Shown one piece after another: positions 36,901-45,167 of a DNA stretch of 64,000 nt (its first letter is position 1; each line of letters opens with the position of its first letter). The notes below the pieces were generated by a model that saw nothing but the letters and a program-made list of their open reading frames with translations, was not told where the DNA came from and did no database searches. The position numbers and the translations under genes were made by a program. The DNA comes from Cohnella fermenti. GTDB taxonomy: Bacteria; Bacillota; Bacilli; Paenibacillales; Paenibacillaceae. The stretch lies in assembly GCF_004801405.1 (NCBI RefSeq), contig NZ_SSOB01000001.1, forward strand, positions 372,001-436,000, read 5' to 3'.

Positions 36901-39900
36901 CCCAAGCGGGCGTCATTATCGCCAGCCCGACGTCGCAATATGTGAAGCCGGACGGTCTGCGGCTGCTGGACACTTCTCGCGAGGTGCTTCGCCGCATGCA
37001 GGTGCTCGGCCTCATGTACCAAGTGACCGGCGAGGCCAAGTATGTTACTCGGGCCTGGGCCGAGCTGGAGGCCGCCGCCGGATTCCCGGATTGGAACGCA
37101 TCGCGCCACTTCCTGGATGCGGCAGAGATGACCCACGCGTTCGCGATCGGCTTCGATTGGTTCTACGAGGCTTGGACGGCCGAGCAGCGAGAGACGATTC
37201 GCGATGCGATCGAGGAGTACGGGCTTCGAGAGGCGCTTAAGGAATATGACAATCCCGTCAACTGGTCGATCGCGACGACCAATTGGAACTCGGTGTCCAA
37301 CGGCGGCATTGCTCTCGGCGCGCTTGCCATTGCGGACGAGACGCCGGCGTTGACCGCCCTGTCGGGAAGGATTCTCGAGGAAGCGATCAAGTCGCTCCCG
37401 GCGATGCTGAACGAATACGGCCCTGACGGCGGTTGGCCGGAAGGCACGATCTACTGGGAATACGGCACACAATATGCCGTCTATCTGCTCTCCGGACTGC
37501 AGACGGCCGTCGGAACGGACTTCGGCCTGTCGGAATTCCCGGGCTTCGCAGACGCGGTTGACTTCCCTCAATACATGAACGGGACCAAGGGAACGTTCAA
37601 CTTCGCGGATTCTTCGCCGGACGTCATTCATTCGCCGGTTGCGCTCTGGTTCGCCGACCGCTTCTCGAAGCCGGAGGATGCGGGGTATTACCGCTCGGTC
37701 AGCACGGCCGGCAGCGGTTCCGTTCTGGAGATGCTCTGGTACCGGCCGGAGCTGTACCAGAGCCCGCAGGAGCCTGAATCGCTCGACCGCCTCTTCGAGC
37801 ACGTCGGGGCGGCGACGCTGCGAAGCTCGTGGAATGACGAGAACGCGTTGTTCGTCGGCTTCAAGGGAGGAGACAACGGCGTCAATCATGCCGATCTGGA
37901 CAACGGAAGCTTCGTTCTCGACGCTCTGGGCATGCGGTGGGCAGTCGATCTCGGAAGAGACGATTACAACCTGCCCGAATACTTCTCGGGCAAGCGGTGG
38001 ACGTATTACCGCAAGCGGGCCGAGGGGCATAACACGCTGTCGATCAATCCCGGCTCGGGACCGGACCAGAGTCCGCAAGGGAGCGGAACGTTCGAGAAGT
38101 TCGTCGGGAATGCGGGCGCGTCCATGGCGGTTCTCGATCTGACGGACGTCTATCCCGACGCGGTGTCCGTCAAGCGGGGCATGACGCTCGACAAGGAGCG
38201 GACGGAGGTGCTGATTCAGGACGAAGTGAGGCTCCGTCAGCCATCGGACGTATGGTGGTTCATGCACACCCCCGCAGAGATCGAGGTGGCGGCCGACGGC
38301 AGATCGGCCATGCTGACGATCCTCGACCGCAAAGTATGGGTGCAGCTTATCGGAGCCGAAGGAGCGGGCTTCGAAGTCATGGCGGCCGATCCGCTGCCAG
38401 TCTCGCCCGATCCCGACGGCCAGGCGGATAACGGCAATTACCGCAAGCTGGCGATTCACATGAGTGGCGTTGTTCAGGAGACGTTCGCCGTCCGGTTCGT
38501 GCCGTTGGCGCCGGGAGACGCGATCCCTGCCGAAGCGCCGAGCCTTGTACCGCTTGCGGACTGGGAGCTGCCGGGAGGCGAGGCGCCGCGGCTGTCGCAG
38601 ATCGCGGCGGACGGCGAGCCGCTCGCGGACTTCGCGCCGAACCGCTATCTCTACGAGATCGAGCTTCCGGCCGATGCCGGGCAACCCCCTGCGCTCACGG
38701 CTTCCTCGGTTTCCGCTTCGGCGCAGGTTGCCGTCTATCAAGCGGCGGAGTTGCCGGGCGTTGCCAAGATTGCGGTGACGGAGGGAGGAAGAGAAGCGGT
38801 CTATACGGTCAGCTTCACCCGCGCTCCGGTTCCGATCGTTCCGGTCGTCACGACGCCGGAAGAGATGTCTTCCTATGAGCGGATTCCGATCTACGGGGTG
38901 TCCGTCAGCGGAATGGACCAATCGTATGCTCCGTCGAGAGCGACCGATCTTGACCTGAGCGCGGAATCCCGTTGGTCCGATTCCGGGGAATCATGGATCA
39001 AGTTCGATCTCGGCGACGTTCGCGACATCGACAGCATCGCCCTGGCGTTCTTCAAGGGAGACGCGAGGACGACCCGCTTCGACCTGATGGCTTCCGAGGA
39101 CGGCTTCCTCTGGCATCGGTTGTTCTCGGGAAGCAGCACCGGGACGACGCTGAATTACGAGCGTTACGATCTGCCGGGAACAAGAGCCCGCTACGTGGCC
39201 GTATTGGGGCATGGCAATTCCGAGAATAACTTCTCTAGCTTCACCGAGATCGGCTTCTATCGAATGACGGATTCGGAGGAAGGAGAGGGAACAGGGGAAG
39301 ACAATTTGACTCCGGGAGATGAAGGCTCGGAAGACGATGGGCAAGCGGTCGTCCTAGCTGCGGGCGCTCCGGGCCAGCCGGTCCTCTATGACGATTCAGG
39401 ATGGTCTTCGGGGCTGAGGGACGGGAACTATGCAATAACCGCACAGATGTGGTGGGGGAACAACGGGACGCTGTATCGGTTGTACGAGAATGGCGAGTTG
39501 ATTGAACAGCGGCAGTTGGATGACGCTACCCCGCAGGCTCAATCGGTAACGGCGAACATCGAAGGCCGCCCGAATGGCACCTATGTCTATACGTGCACGC
39601 TCAGCAACATCTTCGGCGCAACGGATTGCTCTCCTCATACGGTGACCGTCACCGACGCGCTGCCCGGAATGCCGACGCTCTCAAGCGACAATTGGGATCG
39701 GGACGGGAACTATCGAATCGCGATGGATATGTGGTGGGGAACGAACGCCACGGTTTACCGATTATACGAGAACGGGGCGCTTATCGACGAACAGGCACTG
39801 TCGAGCCGGACGCCTCAAGCGCAGTCGGCAGTCACCGTCTTGTCGGGGAAGGCTCCGGGTATCTACAGGTACAAGGCGGAGTTGGCCAATTCCGCCGGTT

Positions 39901-39938
39901 CGACCTTCGGAACGGAGATCGAAGTAACGGTTAGCTAA
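33915..39938 (+). CDS. Giant secreted heparinase II/III-type polysaccharide lyase, multimodular
   Basis: A 2007-residue secreted enzyme with a signal peptide at about 1-36. Modules in order, approximate residues: carbohydrate-binding modules starting MLVNGGYE (40-195) and LLLNGGFE (196-350); two Big_2 Ig folds (354, 441); a third LVNGGFE module (527-687); a third Big_2 (688-770); two cadherin/VCBS-like repeats (774-950); a catalytic region at about 957-1540 with an alpha-barrel ([54 protein letters not shown]) and a Heparinase_II/III beta part ([34 protein letters not shown]); a cadherin-like domain (1560-1640); an F5/8-type C module (1649-1770); and two ChiA-N-like repeats (about 1819-2006) containing RLYENG. 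It probably cleaves uronic-acid polymers by beta-elimination, but the substrate is unknown. No surface-anchor motif or S-layer domain is seen. Confidence 0.88.
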   Translation: MSRIMAMDRRTVAMGLLLIWVTGWCLGWLTPARADAEEGASMLVNGGYETLSGSVPASWTLSINSGTVTMSADAAIFRSGGRALKLTAGSVSRGSAYQRVNVQEKRYYRISQWVRTESVTTGTTADYGGSMRIQFQNGSGVSTGASVIFGSVKGTSDWTELQTIVYAPAGTTRIIVESFLWGASGTVWFDDASMAIADNLLLNGGFEGTTSGLPAGWSTSTFTGVSSAALDTDVFRTGQQSVRIEAEETARRSVGQTFTGVQEAQYYDLSYWVKTEGIVSSDLGTAVRVDFFGSGSTPLLRQFLGARTGTSDWSLVKARLQAPAGATRVIIDAFLWNASGKLWVDDVKLAHVKPVTGLTLSGGPGGSMDIGQTLQLTAAVSPSDASNPLVSWTSSNPSVVGVANGLLTANGNGRAVITASSDDNPELSARYYVAVGSPYVPVTGLAIDEQEAALEVGETISLHAAVTPSDAMNPTVSWSSSDPATATVSANGIVSGVKAGEATLTATSEEGAFTASIVVTVNAPTAHLVNGGFEAVTSGSADKWTDRSADGWTNVTFFDQSVPTVTVDETIAHTGSRSLRISASPQGKATVSQMTTTVSGGEVYRIGGWIKTSGVTNRAFLRTMFTDAGGVSSSFLTASVTGTRDWTYVEHDVTAPANAVKLEVSAYYDTGAGTAWFDDLQLRRWIPVEGLQVSPDIVALSPGETAALQTTALPALASNSAVRWSSSNSGIATVADGIVTAVAAGKAVVTAVSDEGSFAARTVVAVGPEPEVLEPRTYEIALGEDEDRAIVFDVADSEGRTLAYEALSYPLHGSISIDDSGAASYLPDRNYNGDDVLEVAYTNGSGGIGKATVLLTVLPEEDAPSASAGQASTVRTEAVSGAASAADPDGDALTYSVVDGPLHGTVGMQPDGTWTYTPQGSFVGLDSFVYRASDGELFADASIAVYVGPAGSDVLAGLDVPAQHPRLMATADDFASIRSLIGTDENMSRWFGNVKAQAGVIIASPTSQYVKPDGLRLLDTSREVLRRMQVLGLMYQVTGEAKYVTRAWAELEAAAGFPDWNASRHFLDAAEMTHAFAIGFDWFYEAWTAEQRETIRDAIEEYGLREALKEYDNPVNWSIATTNWNSVSNGGIALGALAIADETPALTALSGRILEEAIKSLPAMLNEYGPDGGWPEGTIYWEYGTQYAVYLLSGLQTAVGTDFGLSEFPGFADAVDFPQYMNGTKGTFNFADSSPDVIHSPVALWFADRFSKPEDAGYYRSVSTAGSGSVLEMLWYRPELYQSPQEPESLDRLFEHVGAATLRSSWNDENALFVGFKGGDNGVNHADLDNGSFVLDALGMRWAVDLGRDDYNLPEYFSGKRWTYYRKRAEGHNTLSINPGSGPDQSPQGSGTFEKFVGNAGASMAVLDLTDVYPDAVSVKRGMTLDKERTEVLIQDEVRLRQPSDVWWFMHTPAEIEVAADGRSAMLTILDRKVWVQLIGAEGAGFEVMAADPLPVSPDPDGQADNGNYRKLAIHMSGVVQETFAVRFVPLAPGDAIPAEAPSLVPLADWELPGGEAPRLSQIAADGEPLADFAPNRYLYEIELPADAGQPPALTASSVSASAQVAVYQAAELPGVAKIAVTEGGREAVYTVSFTRAPVPIVPVVTTPEEMSSYERIPIYGVSVSGMDQSYAPSRATDLDLSAESRWSDSGESWIKFDLGDVRDIDSIALAFFKGDARTTRFDLMASEDGFLWHRLFSGSSTGTTLNYERYDLPGTRARYVAVLGHGNSENNFSSFTEIGFYRMTDSEEGEGTGEDNLTPGDEGSEDDGQAVVLAAGAPGQPVLYDDSGWSSGLRDGNYAITAQMWWGNNGTLYRLYENGELIEQRQLDDATPQAQSVTANIEGRPNGTYVYTCTLSNIFGATDCSPHTVTVTDALPGMPTLSSDNWDRDGNYRIAMDMWWGTNATVYRLYENGALIDEQALSSRTPQAQSAVTVLSGKAPGIYRYKAELANSAGSTFGTEIEVTVS

Positions 39939-39951
39939 CGAATCCGAATCG

Positions 39952-39990
39952 GGACGGTCCCGGCAGCCGAGAGAAGCTCCGGGACCGTCC
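39952..39990 (+). terminator. Perfect 12-bp intergenic hairpin
   Basis: GGACGGTCCCGG (39952-39963) pairs with CCGGGACCGTCC (39979-39990) around a 15-base loop, between the giant lyase and the next secreted gene. No T-run follows (ATAGGGGG, which is the next ribosome site), so it may be a partial attenuator or an RNA-processing stem rather than a strong terminator. Confidence 0.6.
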
Positions 39991-40006
39991 ATAGGGGGAG
40001 AGCGCA

Positions 40007-41401
40007 ATGACCTATCGACCACGTTGGAAGAAGCTCGGAGCGGCTGCGATCGTCGCGACGCTTCTGGCAGGTGCATCGCTTGGGGGCTTCCCGGCCGGCG
40101 CAGTTCCGGCCGTCACCGTTGCCGGAGGCGTGGTCATCGACAGCCAGGTCCACGTCCTGAATACAGCGCCGTTCGATCAGGACAAAGTGATTACGTACCA
40201 AGGCTATCAATATACGATTTATTGGGATAGCGACTACAAGCTGGTCCTCTCACGGCGGAAGCTGTCGGACAATAGCGTGCAGAGCATCGTATTCGCGAAT
40301 ACGGTCGACAATCCGACCGACGGCCATTACAACACGACGATCGGCATCAGTCCGGGAGACGGGCGACTGCACCTCTCTTACGGCCACCACAACACAACGC
40401 ATCATTATCGAGTGTCGTCGGCAGCTTGGCTGACGTCGCCTCCGGCAACGATATCCACCTCTCAATTCGGCGCCGAGACGCACCAGACGACCTCCGCGAC
40501 GGAGGATAGTATCACGTATCCTCGCTACTTCAACGACAAGAACGGCAAACTCTATTTTTCCTACCGGTATGGGGGTTCCGGGGACGGCGAGGATTACCTG
40601 AACAAGTATGACAGCTCCACCGGCACATGGACTTCAGTCGGCAAGCTGTTCTCCAAGTCCGGGACGTACGTCGGCGCACTGGGGACCACCGTCTCCCGGA
40701 ACGCCTACGTGGACGATTTTATTTTCGATGACGATAACCGTCTTCACATGACTTGGACCTGGCGGGAGAGCTACGTATCCCATGCGTGGAATCACGACAT
40801 TCATTACGCCTACAGCGACGACTACGGGGTGACCTGGTATAACAATGCAGGGACGAAGGTTGCCGATCTGGCGGCGGGGGACCCGATAGCCATCGGCGAT
40901 CCGGGGCTGGTTGTCGTCTCCGTGCCGCAGAATAGCTGGCTGATCAATCAGGGGACGATGGTGGTCGATGCCGACGGGCAGCCGCATCTGTTCACGCAGC
41001 GGTCGACGGCGACGAATGCCGCGCTCTCTTCCGCCAACGTCCATCAGATTCACTACTGGAGGAATGCTTCGGGGACATGGGGGCAGGCGTGGATCACGGA
41101 TACAACGCAAGCGCACGGAAGCACATGGCCGAGAGGTCAGGTCGTCATGTCCGAGGCGGGCAACGCGTACTTCTTCTACAGCAAGAACAACCAGTTGGTC
41201 GTCTCCGAAGCCAAGGCGGCGAACCAGTGGGCGACGAGCGACACGGGTAGCCTTCTTAACGGAGTCGTTCCTTCCGGGGAGGGATGGGTGTTCGACCGCT
41301 GGAGGTTCGCGAGCGACGGCGTCGTATCCCTGCCATCCGTCGAGAAGTCCGGCACTCTCTACCAATACGCGATCCGGGACTTCACGCTTCCGTCCTCGTA
41401 A
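40007..41401 (+). CDS. Secreted BNR_4-family propeller protein, polysaccharide lyase candidate
   Basis: A 464-residue protein with a signal peptide (cleavage near AVPA, about residue 33) and a predicted seven-bladed beta-propeller of the BNR_4 type (PF15892). This fold includes ulvan lyases of PL24/PL25. The strand YGHHNTTHHYR (about residues 125-135) and an SEAGNAYFFYSKNN blade match the His-rich face used for catalysis there. The GGGGGAG ribosome site is 8 bases before ATG 40007, 68 bases after the giant lyase, so they are probably co-expressed and act on the same substrate. It could instead be a non-catalytic binding propeller. Confidence 0.78.
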   Translation: MTYRPRWKKLGAAAIVATLLAGASLGGFPAGAVPAVTVAGGVVIDSQVHVLNTAPFDQDKVITYQGYQYTIYWDSDYKLVLSRRKLSDNSVQSIVFANTVDNPTDGHYNTTIGISPGDGRLHLSYGHHNTTHHYRVSSAAWLTSPPATISTSQFGAETHQTTSATEDSITYPRYFNDKNGKLYFSYRYGGSGDGEDYLNKYDSSTGTWTSVGKLFSKSGTYVGALGTTVSRNAYVDDFIFDDDNRLHMTWTWRESYVSHAWNHDIHYAYSDDYGVTWYNNAGTKVADLAAGDPIAIGDPGLVVVSVPQNSWLINQGTMVVDADGQPHLFTQRSTATNAALSSANVHQIHYWRNASGTWGQAWITDTTQAHGSTWPRGQVVMSEAGNAYFFYSKNNQLVVSEAKAANQWATSDTGSLLNGVVPSGEGWVFDRWRFASDGVVSLPSVEKSGTLYQYAIRDFTLPSS

Positions 41402-41416
41402 CCGGGGCGAAAATCA

Positions 41417-41484
41417 TTGACATCTCCGGCGAGCCTCTTGATAATAGGAAGGCAATCCAACTTCTTATTTGGGAAACGAGGCTC
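41417..41484 (+). promoter_or_regulatory. Promoter overlapped by a long imperfect dyad (MFS gene)
   Basis: TTGACA (41417-41422), 17-base spacer, GATAAT (41440-41445): a near-consensus promoter. Around it, GAGCCTC (41431-41437) pairs with GAGGCTC (41478-41484), and AATAGGAAG pairs with CTTCTTATT apart from one mismatch. The dyad covers the -10 and start region, as expected for a repressor operator that controls a drug exporter. No regulator gene is adjacent. Confidence 0.65.
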
Positions 41485-41492
41485 TTATCATC

Positions 41493-42887
41493 ATGGCTAA
41501 ACGCACCAACGTGAGGTGGGTCGTCGCCGGCCTGCTGATCGCGCTGTTCATCGGAGCGCTCGACGTCACTGTCGTCAGCACCGCCACCAAGCATATCATC
41601 GCCGACCTGAAGGGCACGAGCCTGTTCAGTTGGGTGTTCACGATCTATACGCTGACGACGTGCGTCACGACGCCGATCTTCGGCAAGCTGACGGACTTGT
41701 TCGGTCGCAAAATCGTTTTCTTAATCGGGATCGTTCTGTTTATTCTGGGATCGGTACTGTGCGGGTTCGCCCATTCGATGACGGCGCTCATCTTCTATCG
41801 GGCTATTCAGGGCATCGGGGCCGGCGCGCTTAATCCCGTCTGCTTCACGATCGTCGCCGACCTGTTCACGGGAGAGAAGCGCGGCCGCATGATGGGCGTG
41901 TTCGCCTCCGTCTGGTCGATCGCCGGCCTGTTCGGCCCGCTCGTCGGGGGTTACTTCGTCGACCAAGTCTCCTGGCGCTGGATCTTCTTCATCAACCTGC
42001 CGCTTGGCGTGCTCTCTCTTCTCTTCGTGGCGACGTGCCTGCACGAGAAGTTCGATCGCCAGAGGAAAAGCATCGATTATGCAGGGGCGGCGACGTTCAC
42101 CGTCGCAATCACCGCGCTGCTGTACGCGATTCTGAGCGGAGGGGAGAAGATCGCCTGGAATTCCGCCGCTATGTTCGCTCTGCTCGCTGTCAGCTTTGTT
42201 TTCCTCATCATGTTCTTCTGGATCGAAGCCAAGGCGAAGGAGCCGATGATTCCGCTCAGCCTGTTCCGCAACCGCGTCATGAACGTCTCCAACCTGAGCG
42301 GCTTCCTGAGCTTCGCGATCTCGTCGGGCGTCACGATCTATGCGCCGCTCTGGATTCAGTCGATCCAGGGGCACACGGCGACGCAGTCCGGCCTGCTCGT
42401 CATGCCGATGACGCTCGCGTGGCCGCTGGCGGCGAACCTGGTTGGACGCTATATGTACCGGCTCGGCATCAAGGCCAGCGTCGTGTTCGGCGCGATCGTC
42501 GTGCTCGGCGGCTCGGTCTGGCTGGCCACGCTCGGCGCGGCATCGCCGTACTGGTACTGGATCGGCATCATGGCGATCATCGGCTTCGGCATGGGCTTCT
42601 GCTCGACCCCGGCAACGGTCATGGTCCAATCGGCCGTGGGCTTCGAATCTCGCGGTGTCGCCATGTCGACCAATTCGCTCATCCGCTCCATGGGGCAGAC
42701 GATCGGGGTGGCGGTTTTCGGAACGATTTTCAACCACTATGTGCTCTCCGATGCCGCGCCTGCTGCCGATCTGGTCGACGGCATGCACGCCATCTTCGCG
42801 CTGATGCTCGCCATCGCCGCCGTCCATCTTCTTGCTGTCGTCTTCCTGCCCCGGCACAAGAAGGTCATGGCCGGACAGGTGTCGTAG
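41493..42887 (+). CDS. MFS multidrug exporter, DHA2 (14-span EmrB/QacA) family
   Basis: A 464-residue proton-coupled exporter. Motifs include LDVTVVSTATKHII in helix 1 (motif D1), GKLTDLFGRKIVF (motif A), RAIQGIGAGALNPV (motif B) and the antiporter motif GPLVGGYFVDQVSWRWIFFINLPLG (key residues GPLVGG). About 14 hydrophobic spans. I chose ATG 41493, preceded by GAGG at 11 bases; the in-frame TTG at 41469 lies inside the operator. It has its own promoter and is functionally separate from the upstream polysaccharide genes. The next feature downstream is CRISPR array 1. Confidence 0.92.
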   Translation: MAKRTNVRWVVAGLLIALFIGALDVTVVSTATKHIIADLKGTSLFSWVFTIYTLTTCVTTPIFGKLTDLFGRKIVFLIGIVLFILGSVLCGFAHSMTALIFYRAIQGIGAGALNPVCFTIVADLFTGEKRGRMMGVFASVWSIAGLFGPLVGGYFVDQVSWRWIFFINLPLGVLSLLFVATCLHEKFDRQRKSIDYAGAATFTVAITALLYAILSGGEKIAWNSAAMFALLAVSFVFLIMFFWIEAKAKEPMIPLSLFRNRVMNVSNLSGFLSFAISSGVTIYAPLWIQSIQGHTATQSGLLVMPMTLAWPLAANLVGRYMYRLGIKASVVFGAIVVLGGSVWLATLGAASPYWYWIGIMAIIGFGMGFCSTPATVMVQSAVGFESRGVAMSTNSLIRSMGQTIGVAVFGTIFNHYVLSDAAPAADLVDGMHAIFALMLAIAAVHLLAVVFLPRHKKVMAGQVS

Positions 42888-42948
42888 GAATCGGGGGGGC
42901 GGAATCACAATCAGCCAAGCGCTTCCTGAATGACACGCAACTGGTATG

Positions 42949-44712
42949 ATTTCAATCGTCGCAACCCCGTATGGGTTGCGACTTTTGACGGTTAAAGGAA
43001 AGGCTCCAGATTATCTATTTCAATCCATTCAACCTGTATGGGTTGCCACGAGTTATGGGGAAAAGTGGAAGCGATAAACAATCCACGCACCCCATACGGG
43101 TTGCGACGAGTCGGTCACACCGTTTGTCTATGACGAGGGAATTTCAATCCACGCAACCCATATGGGTTGCGACACGGCGTGACCTATGTCGGGGTGCGGG
43201 CGGCAGCGATTTCAATCCACGCAACCCATACGGGTTGCGACGAGAATTGCTTCTACGAGTGGTGGCGTACGGAGATTTCAATCCACGCAACCCATACGGG
43301 TTGCGACGGGTCCAAATGCGTTTCCTAACCGGCAATTGACGATTTCAATCCACGCAACCCATACGGGTTGCGACAATCATGTCGTCCAACGCCGTCTCCC
43401 TTCCGAGGTAATTTCAATCCACGCAACCCATACGGGTTGCGACGGCGTTGCCGATGTAATGGGCGCGGGCCAAGTAGTCATTTCAATCCACGCAACCCAT
43501 ACGGGTTGCGACATTGGCAAGTTGAACACCTGCCTCGCGTGGTACGAATTTCAATCCACGCAACCCATACGGGTTGCGACGCATCGATGCGATCAGTTTC
43601 AACTCGATATCGGCATTTCAATCCACGCAACCCATACGGGTTGCGACGGTATGATCGAGATCGCCGCGGCGCCGGTGCTCATTTCAATCCACGCAACCCA
43701 TACGGGTTGCGACAAGAAACATCATGCGCAACTTCTACGCAATTCAATTTCAATCCACGCAACCCATACGGGTTGCGACTCGGCCACCAAGCTTCTCCTT
43801 GGACATCTCGAGCATTTCAATCCACGCAACCCATACGGGTTGCGACCAGTAGAGCAAGTTATCCAAAACAGAAAGGAAGATATTTCAATCCACGCAACCC
43901 ATACGGGTTGCGACCCTGCCCAATTTCACGCTTCAGCCGACCGCGTTCATTTCAATCCACGCAACCCATACGGGTTGCGACCCTTGTAATAGGCGATATC
44001 CGGCTCCCGGTTCTGATTTCAATCCACGCAACCCATACGGGTTGCGACAACGGCTCCGGCTCGCCCAGAAAGCGCCGGACCATTTCAATCCACGCAACCC
44101 ATACGGGTTGCGACGTCTTGTGTCCGAAAACATGCCGTCGATCCCGCATTTCAATCCACGCAACCCATACGGGTTGCGACTTGGCCCACTTCTGCAGATC
44201 GATCTTGCCGAGCATTTCAATCCACGCAACCCATACGGGTTGCGACAATCGCCTGGTATCCCTCCGACCCGATACCAGTATTTCAATCCACGCAACCCAT
44301 ACGGGTTGCGACTCACAGGCACCGAAATTCCAATGCCTGATACTGATTTCAATCCACGCAACCCATACGGGTTGCGACAATGCAGTTGTTCCGTTACCTC
44401 GATCACGAAACATTTCAATCCACGCAACCCATACGGGTTGCGACGGAATTGTGGCTCTCCGGCTGGAACGGGAGCGTTATTTCAATCCACGCAACCCATA
44501 CGGGTTGCGACCAATCAGCGGGCACCGTCGGAAATGTAGAAGTCGATTTCAATCCACGCAACCCATACGGGTTGCGACCCATAGCCGAGAAGGTTCCAGA
44601 GATCGCATAAGAATTTCAATCCACGCAACCCATACGGGTTGCGACAATGGAGGGCTTAACAATGTGCCAAATTATCAAAATTTCAATCCACGCAACCCAT
44701 ACGGGTTGCGAC
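42949..44712 (-). CRISPR. CRISPR array 1: 24 near-identical plus 3 degenerate repeats
   Basis: The 33-bp repeat reads, on the plus strand, ATTTCAATCCACG + CAACCC + ATAC + GGGTTGCGAC. It contains the 8-bp stem CGCAACCC/GGGTTGCG with a 4-base loop. Spacers are 33-36 bases. The family is that of type I-C (Cas5d-processed), whose crRNA strand ends GTGGATTGAAAT, that is, the minus strand here. Repeats at 42949, 43017 and 43075 are degenerate and lie at the low-coordinate end, away from the leader at 44713, as expected for the oldest end. The repeat at 43141 has one change. There are 26 spacers. No cas gene is within reach in this window. Confidence 0.97.
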
Positions 44713-44950
44713 AGCGCCTGTAGCGAGCCCTTGCGGGAGTAAGGCTCCGGGCAGCAAAAGTGCGAATGTCGAAATCAAGACCTCCAACAGAAGCTGGAAA
44801 TCCCCTCAAAAACCCGCCAGCCCAAGCGTGGCGCGTGGTGCGAATCCCCCCGGAAAATCATGTGAGCTTGCCATTCGCACCGGAGATCAGCCACGCTTCC
44901 ATTCTACCATTTGCATACAGGGGATGACATCCTCTTTTTCCAAGTGAGAA
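44713..44950 (-). promoter_or_regulatory. CRISPR leader of array 1
   Basis: The sequence next to the last repeat starts AGCGCC and is conserved with that beside array 2 (60166). Shared blocks are GAGCCCTTGCG-GAGTAAGGCTC, GGGCAGCAAAAGTGCGAAT, AAATCCCCTCAAAAAC, a dyad GGTGCGAAT/ATTCGCACC (44837-44881) and an ATACAGGGG block near 44917. On the minus strand TAGAAT (44901-44906) is a candidate -10 (TAAAAT in the other leader). It directs transcription and spacer acquisition toward lower coordinates. The rest of the gap to 45167 holds only a degenerate solo repeat and no gene. Confidence 0.88.
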
Positions 44951-44978
44951 GATTTACCTCCTGTTAAGGGGATCGACC

Positions 44979-45009
44979 ATTCCATCCACGGGCTCGTACA
45001 GGTTGCGGC
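44979..45009. repeat. Degenerate solo CRISPR-like repeat outside the leader
   Basis: ATTCCATCCACGGGCTCGTA followed by CAGGTTGCGGC matches the array repeat in both ends and in the TGCG core, with gaps and substitutions. It lies on the far side of the array 1 leader, so it is not part of that array. It may be a relic of an earlier array. Confidence 0.5.
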
Positions 45010-45167
45010 AGCGTCGGGTACTGGGCACTACACCCTCTTCTCCCAATCGGCCCCCTGGCAGGAACACAGGAGAAGATGTGGAATTATACTAAATTCCGCG
45101 TTTTTGTCGAAGGATGGATTCCTGGGCGTGATTGGAAACCGGGATTGAGGAGGCTGTGAAGGCTAAT

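Noticed and set aside
35397..38921. A 1174-residue minus-strand open frame
   Set aside because: Lies antisense within the giant lyase gene, has no family resemblance and Arg/His-rich composition typical of GC-rich antisense frames.
41401..41492. Riboswitch or attenuator in front of the MFS gene
   Set aside because: The left arm of the dyad lies mostly upstream of the predicted transcription start, so it cannot fold in the mRNA; a DNA operator is the better reading.
43186..44723. Long open frames encoding repeated ISIHATHTGCD, FQSTQPIRVAT or FNPRNPYGLR peptides
   Set aside because: They are the three translations of the 33-bp CRISPR repeat, which has a length divisible by three and no stop. 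The same peptides appear in arrays 2 and 3 and the minus-strand equivalents. Not proteins.
44713..45131. cas remnant or small gene beside array 1
   Set aside because: The sequence is explained by the conserved leader and a solo repeat; no frame shows a Cas motif.
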